Assembly: GCA_965199705.1 (NCBI GenBank) | Contig: OZ241359.1 | Span: forward strand, 372,001 to 436,000 | Reading direction: 5' to 3' | Origin: Azophilus sp965199705 | GTDB lineage: Bacteria > Pseudomonadota > Gammaproteobacteria > Pseudomonadales > Azotimanducaceae | Length of the DNA stretch: 64,000 nt | The notes under the pieces: model-generated | Databases searched by the model: none | What the model was told of the DNA's origin: nothing | Seen by the model: the letters and a program-made list of their open reading frames with translations, nothing else | Translations under genes and position numbers: made by a program | Shown: one piece after another, positions 36,936 to 47,298 of the stretch | Layout of the letters: each line of letters begins with the position of its first letter | Numbering within the stretch: the first letter of the stretch is position 1

Positions 36936-39362
36936 GTGCCTTTGCGGGCCGCGGCTGTGTGGCGGATGCAGGCAGCGAATACTGCCGTGACGCTGCTTCT
37001 GCGCGCCTTTGTTCGGTTTCTTCGGCGCCCGCCGAGATCAGCGTGGGCCGGGTTATCCGCCGTGATTCTGGCGGTGGCTTCAACCGTTGCCGTGCATCTG
37101 ATTTCCCTGACGATCTCGCAGGCGATAGAGCAGCGAGCTGACCATCTGCTGACCGCTACGCACATTGCGCAACGCGACGGCGCTGGAATGGCTGACTACT
37201 TCGCCCTGCGTCGAGCCTGGCGGGCGGGCGACCTGCCGCAGATTGCGCAGCTGGCGCCGGTGGTGGAGGGCCACAGGGTCGAAAACGGGCGGCGCTACCA
37301 CATCATCGGCACGGACTGGCTTGGGCATGGCCGCGCACCGGCACAATCAGGGCAACCTTTCGTTCGCAATGGCCTCGTCGCGGACCAGAGCCTGGGATTG
37401 GCAGTGGGTGATTCCGTGCGCCTTGACGGTGAAGACTGGCAGGTGCTGAGCGTGGTCGAGCGCGGTATGGAAGGCGCGCTGTTTCTTGACATAGGCGATG
37501 CGCTGGCTGTGCTCGGATTGCCGGCTGACTTCTTGAGTCATGTGGCGCTGGAGGTGCGTCAGGCCAGTCAGGCCTGGCGTCGATTCCTGGAGCAGCTTTC
37601 CCCCGGCCTGTCGGCGGGGCTGCCTGATCGCCGGATTCGCCTGGCGGGTTGGGATCTGCAAAGCCTGGCCGACGCCAATCCGGAACAACAATTTGGCCAG
37701 GCCATTCTGTTCAACCTCGGCGTCCTGGGGTTGCTGGCTCTGCTGGTTGCCTGGTTTCTGGTGTACCAATCCTGCGTGCTCTGGCTGCGACATCACTCCT
37801 TGCTGTTGCAGCGACTGACGGTGCTCGGCTTTGGTCGCTCGGCGATGGCTGGCTGCTTCGCCGCTGCCTTCACCTTACCGGCCCTGCTGGCGACCGGCCT
37901 CGGATATGTGGCAGGCAACGCCTTGGCCAGGTGGCTGATTCAATGGGCAGGCACGGATGTAACCATCGCCACCGATGCGACCTGGGCGGCACCGATCAAG
38001 GCCGCAGTGTCCGGCCTGGCAATTTCGCTGGCCGGCGCCCTGCTGGCGTTTCGACAGGCCTTCCCCAACCAGGCGTCGCGCCTCAGCAAATCGGTCAAGC
38101 TGCTCGGCGTGACGCTTGCCGTTGGCTGTGTAATGGCCGGCGTCGGTATGGCGGAGACCGGGCTTGTTGGCGGTTTTGCGGCGATTCTTGCGGCCAGCCT
38201 GCTGATGCTTGCCCTGGCGCCATCGGCAACCGCCTGGGTGAGCCGGATTCTGGGTGCGGCGCGCGCAGGGGTGCTGACTCGTCTGGCGTTGCGGGAGACC
38301 GGCTGGCATCAGTCTGATCTCGCCGCAGCACTTGGCGCATTGATTCTCGCGACGGCCGCCGGCGTTGGCATGGGGGCCATGGTGGGCAGTTTCGAGCGGG
38401 ACTTCACGCGCATGCTGGATCAACGACTGAGCCATGACTACTTCGTCTCGCTGCCCGAGGGCGGCGCCGAGCATCTGGCCGAGACCTTGCACCGTCTCGG
38501 TGAATCAGTGCAGGCAAGGGCCTATGGCGGATTCAGTCGGCGGCTTGATGGCGTTTCGGTGATGTTCAACTACTCGAAATTCGATGCCCGGGAAAGTGCT
38601 CGCTACGGATTCGGTCGCGCGCTGGCGGCAGGCGAAGCATTGGCCAGCGAGCGATTCCTCCGGCAAACCGGCCTCGCGCCAGGTGATGTGATCGAACACC
38701 GCTGTCTGCCTGGCAGCGCGCCAGCTCAGGAGTTGCCCTCCGCACAAGGCCGAGGTCAGTGTGACTTGAAGATCGCGGGCGAATTCTCCGGCTTCGGGGA
38801 CCAATCCCCCAGGCTCTTGATGGATGCCGCCACTGCCGCTCGCTTCGGTCCGTTGACCTTTGACCGGTTGTCTGTTTCCGGAATGCAGGCTTCTGCCCTG
38901 CTGGCGGCGCTCAAGGATCGCGAGGCGCGCGTCCAGTCGCGTGCAGCCCTCCGGGCACAGGCGCTTGCTGCTTTTGACCGGACCTTCGCCATGGCCCGGG
39001 CGCTGACGGTCATGGCGCTGATCGTCGCCGTCGTCGGGCTTTTCTGCGCTCTCACAGCGGCGCATGTGAACCAGCGAGCGACTGTGCGCTTGCTGCACAC
39101 ATTGGGGCTGACCCGGAGTGAATTGCGCCATGTTGCACTGGTTCGAGGCGTTCTGTTTGGCGGCATGGCGCTGGCCTTTGCCCTGCCGCTTGGCGCTTGC
39201 ATCGGTTGGATGCTGTGCGCGGTGGTGAACCCTCGCGCCTTTGGTTGGACAATCGAGTTTGGCATGCGCCTGGAAGACTGGATGATTCCTGCTGCGCTCG
39301 GCCTGGCTTCGGCCCTGGCCGCGAGCCTGTTACCTGCCTTGTGGAACCCTGCCCGTGCCTAG
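36936..39362 (+). CDS. FtsX-like ABC permease with duplicated permease halves (AttF/AttG-like)
   Basis: The 808-residue protein has an N-terminal membrane helix after a basic stretch, a periplasmic MacB-type domain (VVEGHRVENGRRYHIIGTDW), then FtsX segments near residue 260-340, a central membrane block, a second soluble domain and a last FtsX set (TVMALIVAVVGLFCALTAAH and after). It appears to fuse two permease units. Such proteins use ATP to move lipids or act mechanically in the envelope. GTG 36936 or ATG 36966 may be the start. It overlaps the next gene by 8 bases. Confidence 0.85.
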   Translation: MPLRAAAVWRMQAANTAVTLLLRAFVRFLRRPPRSAWAGLSAVILAVASTVAVHLISLTISQAIEQRADHLLTATHIAQRDGAGMADYFALRRAWRAGDLPQIAQLAPVVEGHRVENGRRYHIIGTDWLGHGRAPAQSGQPFVRNGLVADQSLGLAVGDSVRLDGEDWQVLSVVERGMEGALFLDIGDALAVLGLPADFLSHVALEVRQASQAWRRFLEQLSPGLSAGLPDRRIRLAGWDLQSLADANPEQQFGQAILFNLGVLGLLALLVAWFLVYQSCVLWLRHHSLLLQRLTVLGFGRSAMAGCFAAAFTLPALLATGLGYVAGNALARWLIQWAGTDVTIATDATWAAPIKAAVSGLAISLAGALLAFRQAFPNQASRLSKSVKLLGVTLAVGCVMAGVGMAETGLVGGFAAILAASLLMLALAPSATAWVSRILGAARAGVLTRLALRETGWHQSDLAAALGALILATAAGVGMGAMVGSFERDFTRMLDQRLSHDYFVSLPEGGAEHLAETLHRLGESVQARAYGGFSRRLDGVSVMFNYSKFDARESARYGFGRALAAGEALASERFLRQTGLAPGDVIEHRCLPGSAPAQELPSAQGRGQCDLKIAGEFSGFGDQSPRLLMDAATAARFGPLTFDRLSVSGMQASALLAALKDREARVQSRAALRAQALAAFDRTFAMARALTVMALIVAVVGLFCALTAAHVNQRATVRLLHTLGLTRSELRHVALVRGVLFGGMALAFALPLGACIGWMLCAVVNPRAFGWTIEFGMRLEDWMIPAALGLASALAASLLPALWNPARA

Positions 39363-40494
39363 TCTTGCCACCAGGGTGTCGTGGTTGTGCGCCTTGATCC
39401 TGCTGCATGGCGGTTGCGGCGGGGCCGGGCCGGAGACGGCGCCAGCCGCGCCTCAGGGATTGCGGGTGACGGGGCTCCTGGGACCGGAAGGTGACGTCAC
39501 CGGCTTCGCCGAGGCGAAGGCGCCGAGACAATTCCAGTTTCCCGCGGACCATGGTCCGCATCCGGCCTTCCGCAACGAATGGTGGTATCTGACCTGTGCG
39601 CTCAATACGGCTGAAGGCCGCGAATTCGGCGTTCAGTTCACTGTCTTTCGGCATGCGCTCCACCGCACCACAAGGCCAGCAGATCCGTGGCGCAACGGTC
39701 AGGCCTGGCTGGCGCACTTCGCTGTAACTGATGTGGCCGCTCGCGAGCATCGGCATGCAGAGCGTCTGGCGCGGGGACACCCGGCTCTGGCAGGCGCCAG
39801 CGCCGACTCCACGGGCGCGCGTGTCTGGCTGGAGGACTGGCGCCTTGACCTGCTCGAAGGAAACTGGCGGCTTGGCGCTGCCGAAAGCGGGTTTGCGGCG
39901 GACCTGCGCTTGCGTCCAGACAAGGGCATGATCCTTCAGGGCAACGCCGGGCTTTCTGCCAAGGGGCCAGAGCAGGCGTCCTACTACTATTCGGCGCCGC
40001 GCCTCAGGGTTACCGGTCAATTGAGTCTGGATGGCGAGCGGCACGCTGTTACCGGGCTCGGCTGGCTCGACCGGGAGTGGAGCACCAGCGCCTTGAGTGC
40101 CGGTCAGGCGGGCTGGGATTGGTTTGCCCTGATGTTCGACAGTGGCGAAGACCTGATGGCCTTTCAGCTACGACGCAGCGACGGCCTGCGCGACCGGCAC
40201 GATCACGGGGCCTGGATCGATACAAACGGCGCCAAGCGGACGCTGACCCGGAATGACTTCCGGCTGCAACCGCTGGCCTGGTGGCGGGATGAACAGGGCA
40301 CGGACTGGCCGGTGCGCTGGGCGTTGCAGATGGGAGACCGGCGTTGGCGCCTGTTGGCCGCGGTCGAGGATCAGCGCATGGACACCCTGGTTCGCTACTG
40401 GGAGGGATTGATCCGGGTGCTGGACGAGTCTGGCCAGGACGTCGGCAGGGGCTACATGGAACTGACCGGATACAGCGGCGCGGCCGCTTCCTGA
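39355..40494 (+). CDS. Secreted lipocalin-like protein (AttH/CrtC-type)
   Basis: The 379-residue protein has a lipoprotein-like signal (LCALILLHGGCGGAG). Its core matches the AttH/carotenoid 1,2-hydratase lipocalin-like fold: FRNEWWYLTCALNTAEGREFG, FTVFRHAL, YYYSAPRLRVTGQL, GLGWLDREWSTSAL and LMAFQLRRSDG. The EWWY and DREW motifs are the family hallmarks. It may bind or hydrolyse a hydrophobic ligand handled by the ABC permease. GTG 39355 overlaps the permease end. The ligand is unknown. Confidence 0.85.
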   Translation: MPSLATRVSWLCALILLHGGCGGAGPETAPAAPQGLRVTGLLGPEGDVTGFAEAKAPRQFQFPADHGPHPAFRNEWWYLTCALNTAEGREFGVQFTVFRHALHRTTRPADPWRNGQAWLAHFAVTDVAAREHRHAERLARGHPALAGASADSTGARVWLEDWRLDLLEGNWRLGAAESGFAADLRLRPDKGMILQGNAGLSAKGPEQASYYYSAPRLRVTGQLSLDGERHAVTGLGWLDREWSTSALSAGQAGWDWFALMFDSGEDLMAFQLRRSDGLRDRHDHGAWIDTNGAKRTLTRNDFRLQPLAWWRDEQGTDWPVRWALQMGDRRWRLLAAVEDQRMDTLVRYWEGLIRVLDESGQDVGRGYMELTGYSGAAAS

Positions 40495-40547
40495 CCTGGT
40501 CGTACACTGACATTGACCGGGTCCAGTCGGCGCTTGAATCAATGAGA

Positions 40548-40568
40548 TTTGGCGCAACATTCGGGTTG
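40548..40568 (-). repeat. REP-like repeat copy 6, diverged
   Basis: TTTGGCGCAACATTCGGGTT in the gap before the PLP-enzyme gene is a diverged copy of the core. The following GGTGCC can pair with GGCGCAAC to form a small hairpin. Confidence 0.55.
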
Positions 40569-40614
40569 GTGCCATCATTAGCGTTCCAGTCCACCGCCAG
40601 AGTTGTTTCGCGTC

Positions 40615-41847
40615 ATGAAGGGATTTACCAGCCGGCTTGTGCACGGAGACCGCTTGAGTGGCGTTGTGCATGGGTCCTTGCGCGAGCCGACGCACGGTGC
40701 GGTGACCTTCGGCTATGAGGACGCCCGCGAGCTGGCGGCCGTGTTTCAGGGCAAGCAGGCGGGCTTCACCTATGGTCGGCAGGGCAACCCCACCGTGGAA
40801 GCGTTGCAGAACAAGATCACGGCGCTGGAAGGCGGGGTCGCGAGCCTCTGCTTCGGAACTGGCATGGCGGCCATTGGCACGCTGCTGTTCGCCTTGCTGC
40901 GACGTGGCGATCACTTCGTTTCCAGCGCCTTTCTGTTCGGCAACACCAACAGCCTGTTTCGGAGCTTCGCACAGCAGGGACTCGATGTGACCTTCGTCGA
41001 TGCCACCTCGGCAGCGGCGGTGGCCGACGCCATCACGCCCGCCACGCGCCTCGTGTTCGTGGAAACGATTGCCAATCCGCGCACCCAGGTCACTGCCCTG
41101 CCGGAAATCGGCGCCCTCTGCCGGGAACGCAAGCTGGTGTACGTGGTGGACAATACGATGACCTCGCCCTGGCTGTTCCAGGCTGCGCAGGCCGACGCCA
41201 GCCTGGTCACGCACAGCCTCACCAAGTACATCTCCGGGCATGGCGAAACCCTTGGCGGGGCCATCACCGAGATGGGCAGATTCGACTGGCGGACCTTTGC
41301 CAACATCAACCCGCTCTATCAGGTTGCCGATACCCGCCTGTGGGGGCTTACCCAGATCAAGAAGAAGGGATTGCGCGACTTCGGCGCCTCGCTCGCCCCG
41401 GAGACCGCGCATCGCATTTCCGTCGGCGCTGAAACCCTGGCCCTGCGCCTGGAACGCCAATGCGCCAACGCCCAGGCCATGGCCGAGTTTCTTGACGCCC
41501 GCCCGGAGGTGCGTCGTGTTTATTACCCCGGCCTGCCGGATCATCCGCAGCATGACCGCGCCCGAACCCTGTTTCGGCGACCGGGCGCATTGCTGAGTTT
41601 TGAACTGGACGACTCCTTGGACATCTGGGCCTTCATGAACGCGCTGTCGTTGATCGTGAAATCCACCCACCTTGGCGACAATCGCACCCTGGCCATCCCG
41701 GTTGCGCATACCATCTATCATGAGATGGGCGCCGAGCAACGGGCAGGCATGGGCATCCGCGATGGCCTGGTGCGCATATCCCTGGGCATCGAGGAAATCG
41801 AAGACTTGCTGGACGATCTGGCCACCGCGCTGGCCCAGGCCAGCTGA
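40615..41847 (+). CDS. Cys/Met metabolism PLP-dependent enzyme (cystathionine gamma-synthase family)
   Basis: From ATG 40615 the protein has 410 residues. Features are FTYGRQGNPTVEALQ (active-site Tyr/Arg region), CFGTGMAAIGTLLFAL, VVDNTMTSPWLF and the PLP-lysine segment THSLTKYISGHG. The C-terminal VKSTHLGDNRTLAIP and GLVRISLGIEEIEDL are also typical. It may be O-acylhomoserine sulfhydrylase, cystathionine gamma-synthase or a lyase; the sequence alone does not decide. It sits in its own unit upstream of purC. Confidence 0.85.
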   Translation: MKGFTSRLVHGDRLSGVVHGSLREPTHGAVTFGYEDARELAAVFQGKQAGFTYGRQGNPTVEALQNKITALEGGVASLCFGTGMAAIGTLLFALLRRGDHFVSSAFLFGNTNSLFRSFAQQGLDVTFVDATSAAAVADAITPATRLVFVETIANPRTQVTALPEIGALCRERKLVYVVDNTMTSPWLFQAAQADASLVTHSLTKYISGHGETLGGAITEMGRFDWRTFANINPLYQVADTRLWGLTQIKKKGLRDFGASLAPETAHRISVGAETLALRLERQCANAQAMAEFLDARPEVRRVYYPGLPDHPQHDRARTLFRRPGALLSFELDDSLDIWAFMNALSLIVKSTHLGDNRTLAIPVAHTIYHEMGAEQRAGMGIRDGLVRISLGIEEIEDLLDDLATALAQAS

Positions 41848-41897
41848 GCCGGGTTCGTGCGCATTACGACATTTTCAACAAGAGGACCGCGACCGCC

Positions 41898-42815
41898 ATG
41901 ACCCAGGCATTGCTTGAAACCAACCTTGACTTGCCCAACAAACGCAGCGGCAAGGTGCGTGACCTCTACGATCTGACGCTGGAATCGGGCGAAGAGGCGC
42001 TGTTGATCGTCGCCACCGACCGGGTCAGCGCTTTCGACGTAGTGATGGCCAACGGCCTGCCCGGCAAGGGCGTGGTGCTGACACAGATTTCCCGATTCTG
42101 GTTCGACTTCTTCGCCGAAGAGTTCCCGCACCACCTGATTTCCACCGATCCGGCGGATGTCCCCGGATTGTCGGCCGCCCAGCAGTCTGCGCTGGCGGGC
42201 CGCATGATGCTGTGCCGCAAGACGCAAGTGGTTCCCATCGAGTGTATTGCCCGCGGGTACATCACCGGCAGCGGCTGGAAGGACTATCAGCGCAGCGGCT
42301 CGGTCTGCGGCATTCCCCTGCCGACGGGGTTGCGCAACAGCGATCGCCTGCCGGAGACCCTGTTTACCCCGTCCACCAAGGCGGCAACCGGGCACGACGA
42401 GAACATTTCCTTCGACCAGGGCGCCGCCATCGTCGGGCGCGAGCGGATGCAGTGGCTGGCGGATGCCACGCTGCGTCTGTACAGCAAGGCGCGGGATCAT
42501 GCAGAAAGCTGCGGCATCATACTGGCGGACACCAAAGTCGAGTTCGGGCTGCCCGCCGGTGCCGACACGCCCATCCTGATCGACGAGATATTTACCCCGG
42601 ACAGCTCCCGCTTCTGGCCCGCCGATCAATGGCAGCCGGGCGGAGAACAGCCGAGTTTTGACAAGCAGATCGTGCGCAACTATCTGGAAACCGTGGTAGC
42701 GGCTGGCGAATGGGACAAGACGCCGCCGGGGCCGGCGCTGCCGGCCGAGGTCATTGACAAGAGTATCGCCCGCTATCGTGAAGCCTGCGGGCGCCTGACC
42801 GGGCAGGATCTGTAG
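41898..42815 (+). CDS. purC: Phosphoribosylaminoimidazole-succinocarboxamide synthase
   Basis: PurC (SAICAR synthase) adds aspartate to CAIR in purine synthesis. The 305-residue protein shows KRSGKVRDLYDL, IVATDRVSAFDVVM, PIECIARGYITGSGWKDYQ, DTKVEFGLPAG and DEIFTPDSSRFWPADQW. It belongs to the longer (about 300 residue) form rather than the 237-residue enterobacterial type. GAGGACCGCGACC precedes the ATG. The next small gene starts 5 bases after the stop. Confidence 0.96.
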   Translation: MTQALLETNLDLPNKRSGKVRDLYDLTLESGEEALLIVATDRVSAFDVVMANGLPGKGVVLTQISRFWFDFFAEEFPHHLISTDPADVPGLSAAQQSALAGRMMLCRKTQVVPIECIARGYITGSGWKDYQRSGSVCGIPLPTGLRNSDRLPETLFTPSTKAATGHDENISFDQGAAIVGRERMQWLADATLRLYSKARDHAESCGIILADTKVEFGLPAGADTPILIDEIFTPDSSRFWPADQWQPGGEQPSFDKQIVRNYLETVVAAGEWDKTPPGPALPAEVIDKSIARYREACGRLTGQDL

Positions 42816-42820
42816 CCGAT

Positions 42821-43156
42821 TTGGACTGGACGAACTACAAGGCGGCCTGTGACCAGCCGGACGTCTGGTCACGGTGGATGCTGGAGCAGGCGCTGCGTCT
42901 GCTGGCCGACAAGCCAGAGCTCGTGGCCCCGCTGAGACGCGGGCTGCGCCAACCGCCGCTGCCGAAACCGGCAGGACACAAGGGGGGAGGCAATACGGAC
43001 ATGTTCCGTCTGCATCTGCCGCCGGCGACGATTGCCGCGATCGTCATCGACCTTGGCGCTGCCAGAGCGCGGGGCGCCCGCACCTCCGAAGGGCGGGGTC
43101 TCGGCGGATTTGTCGAAGCCTGGCGGGAATACCACCGCTTCGCGATTCGGCAATGA
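42821..43156 (+). CDS. Conserved-looking protein of unknown function
   Basis: This 111-residue frame starts with TTG, 5 bases after purC. Segments MDWTNYKAACDQPDVWSRWM, LEQALRLLADKP and GRGLGGFVEAWREYHRF look like a folded small protein, and the Trp/Cys content is not that of a chance frame. No known domain is recognised. Close spacing suggests co-transcription with purC. Confidence 0.5.
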   Translation: MDWTNYKAACDQPDVWSRWMLEQALRLLADKPELVAPLRRGLRQPPLPKPAGHKGGGNTDMFRLHLPPATIAAIVIDLGAARARGARTSEGRGLGGFVEAWREYHRFAIRQ

Positions 43157-43247
43157 ATCCCCATTCGGCAGCGTTTCCTCGGTCGCGCCATTCTGTCAAT
43201 ATGCCGCCCCCGAATTGAATGCCAGGGAGCTGGCAAGGAGAGGGCAA

Positions 43248-43754
43248 GTGGACGCACGATTGCAGGAACTGCTCGACAAGAAGGCCTGTGAAGAGGTGAT
43301 TCACCGATATGGACGCACGCAGGACTGGCTGGATGACGACGGGCAAATGTCTTGCTTCTGGCCAGATGCCGAGGTGGACTTCGGGTTCTTCAAGGGCAAC
43401 GGCGAGGATTGGGTGACCACGGTGATGGCGCACGAGCGTGAGGCGCCGCGACGCTGGCACCTTTGCACCAGCGTGATCGTGCAGGTGGATGGCGACAGCG
43501 CGAAGGCGGAGTGCTACGGCATCGCCGTGGGTGGCCGGGAAGTCAATGGCGCCATGGGGAATACGATGTACGGCGGGCGCTACCTGGATGAGCTTGAGAA
43601 GCGCAAGGGCGAGTGGCGTATCTCCAAGCGAACCTACATCCTGGACTGGAGCCACGAGTTTCCCGATGCGCTGGAATCCGCCACCGGTGAGGATTTTGCG
43701 CTGCATGTGCTGAACATCCGCGAGAGCGGACATCCGATGTATCGGCCCCTTTAG
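43248..43754 (+). CDS. SnoaL-like (NTF2 fold) protein
   Basis: From GTG 43248, 8 bases after AAGGAG, the protein has 168 residues. LQELLDKKACEEVIHRYGRTQDWLDDD, FWPDAEVDFGFF, RRWHLCTSVIVQVDGD and KGEWRISKRTYILDW match the SnoaL_4-like ring-hydroxylation/NTF2 group. Members act as isomerases, dehydratases or small binding proteins on cyclic substrates. The frame is open upstream to 43032, but the Shine-Dalgarno supports the GTG. It precedes tpiA by 17 bases. Confidence 0.8.
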   Translation: MDARLQELLDKKACEEVIHRYGRTQDWLDDDGQMSCFWPDAEVDFGFFKGNGEDWVTTVMAHEREAPRRWHLCTSVIVQVDGDSAKAECYGIAVGGREVNGAMGNTMYGGRYLDELEKRKGEWRISKRTYILDWSHEFPDALESATGEDFALHVLNIRESGHPMYRPL

Positions 43755-43771
43755 GGCGTGTTTCGGGCGCT

Positions 43772-44557
43772 GTGAGCATGCAATCGAACCGTCGCCTTGT
43801 CGTTGCCGGCAACTGGAAAATGTACGGTTCCAGGCAGCGAATCGAAGATTTCAGCCTGGCGCTTGTCGGTCGGGACCTGTCCGCCGGGCCGGACGTGGTG
43901 ATCTTTCCACCGGCTGTCTATCTTGCCGAGTGCGTTACCCGAATGGCAGGGGTTGGCGTCGCCCTGGGTTGTCAGGACCTGCATCCGCAGCCTGAAGGCG
44001 CGCATACCGGAGATGTATCCGCGCCGATGATCCTTGATCTGGGCGCGCGCTGGGCGCTTGCCGGCCACTCGGAGAGGCGGCGCGATCATGCGGAAACCGA
44101 CCAGCAGGCAGCGGCGAAATTCGAGGCGGCAGCCAATGCCGGGCTCACGCCCATCTATTGCATTGGCGAAAGCCTGGAAGAACGCGAATCCGGCCAGGCG
44201 GAGGCCGTCGTGGCGCGGCAATTGCGCGCCCTGATCGACCGCATTGGATGTCAGGCACTCTGCGCTGGCGCCCTGGCCTATGAACCCGTCTGGGCGATTG
44301 GCACGGGCGTTACGGCAACGCCGGCGCAGGCGGAAGCCATGCACGCGATGATCCGGGCGCTGCTCTGCGAGCAGGACGCCGCCACAGCCGAGCGTGTGCG
44401 GGTGCTTTACGGCGGCAGCGTCAATGCGGAAAATGCCGCAAGCCTGTTCTCCCAACCGAATGTGGATGGCGGGCTGGTGGGTGGCGCTTCCCTGGAGGCC
44501 GCCAGCTTCCTGGCGATTATCGACGCAGCCAGGCTTGCAGCAACCGAAGTCGCGTGA
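43772..44557 (+). CDS. tpiA: Triose-phosphate isomerase
   Basis: TpiA interconverts dihydroxyacetone phosphate and glyceraldehyde 3-phosphate. The 261-residue protein has VVAGNWKMYG (catalytic Lys), ALAGHSERR (catalytic His), LAYEPVWAIGTG (catalytic Glu) and VLYGGSVNAENA (phosphate loop). GTG 43772 or ATG 43778 may be used. It is followed by secG, as usual in Gammaproteobacteria. Confidence 0.96.
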   Translation: MSMQSNRRLVVAGNWKMYGSRQRIEDFSLALVGRDLSAGPDVVIFPPAVYLAECVTRMAGVGVALGCQDLHPQPEGAHTGDVSAPMILDLGARWALAGHSERRRDHAETDQQAAAKFEAAANAGLTPIYCIGESLEERESGQAEAVVARQLRALIDRIGCQALCAGALAYEPVWAIGTGVTATPAQAEAMHAMIRALLCEQDAATAERVRVLYGGSVNAENAASLFSQPNVDGGLVGGASLEAASFLAIIDAARLAATEVA

Positions 44558-44591
44558 AGAAACAGCCTGTACGAGGACAAGGCCGGTGGAC

Positions 44592-44999
44592 ATGACAACC
44601 CTGGAATCCGTGTTGATGATGCTGCTCGTGCTTGATGCGCTGGCGCTCGCCGGAATCGTGCTGCTGCAACAGGGCAAGGGCGCGGACGCGGGTGCTGCGT
44701 TCGGGGCCGGTGCAGCCAATACCATGTTTGGCAGCGGTGGCTCAGCGTCATTCCTGGTGAAGGTAACGGCCTGGCTGGCCGTCGGCTTCTTCGTGATTGC
44801 CTTCAGCCTGGCCTGGATTGCACAGGAAAAGGCGACCGGTATGCGCGATCTCGGCCTGCCGCAGACGATGCCTCTGGAAATTGCAGACGGCGAAGTCGGC
44901 GATTCGACGCCAGAAATCAGCGTGACCGAAGAGCCAACCGGTGAGGCAGGCGAGGAAACCGGCGATAATGACGGGGCGCCCGCGATACCTGATGTGTGA
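44592..44999 (+). CDS. secG: Preprotein translocase subunit SecG
   Basis: SecG is a small membrane subunit of SecYEG. The 135-residue protein has two membrane helices (ESVLMMLLVLDALALAGIVL and FLVKVTAWLAVGFFVIAFSL) separated by the conserved LLQQGKGADAGAAFGAGAAN and MFGSGGSASF loop. An acidic tail follows. ATG 44592 is chosen; GTG 44586 is also possible. tRNA-Leu lies 59 bases downstream, the usual neighbour. Confidence 0.95.
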   Translation: MTTLESVLMMLLVLDALALAGIVLLQQGKGADAGAAFGAGAANTMFGSGGSASFLVKVTAWLAVGFFVIAFSLAWIAQEKATGMRDLGLPQTMPLEIADGEVGDSTPEISVTEEPTGEAGEETGDNDGAPAIPDV

Positions 45000-45058
45000 T
45001 GGCGTTCCGCCGACGCTGAGACGCATGAACCAACGCGTATGAACAAGTATGTGATATG

Positions 45059-45145
45059 GCCGAAGTGGTGGAATCTGGTAGACACGCTATCTTGAGGGGG
45101 TAGTGGGCTTCGCCCGTGCGAGTTCGAGTCTCGCCTTCGGCACCA
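45059..45145 (+). tRNA. tRNA-Leu (anticodon GAG)
   Basis: An 87-base class II tRNA with acceptor stem GCCGAAG/CTTCGGC, D-loop with GGTAGAC, anticodon stem CTATC/GGTAG around loop TTGAGGG (GAG), variable arm GGGCTTCGCCC, T-arm GCGAGTTCGAGTCTCGC and encoded CCA. It follows secG as in other Gammaproteobacteria. Confidence 0.96.
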
Positions 45146-45248
45146 AAATCCTGAAATCTCACCATCCGCCTGGCCGTTACTGGCCGTGCGGGTGGATCAG
45201 CCCCTGCAAGGCGCCAGGAGGCTGAGCGAAGAGGCTGCTGCTGCGCCT

Positions 45249-47222
<1,974 letters not shown>

Positions 47223-47298
47223 GCTCGAAGCCCCCTTGCCTGCCGAGGGCCGCAAGTTTGACCCTTCCCCGCTGTCATGCCAACACGGACGGCCCGGG

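Noticed and set aside
43032..43247. Longer SnoaL protein starting at 43032
   Set aside because: The upstream frame overlaps the preceding small gene, and a good Shine-Dalgarno precedes GTG 43248.
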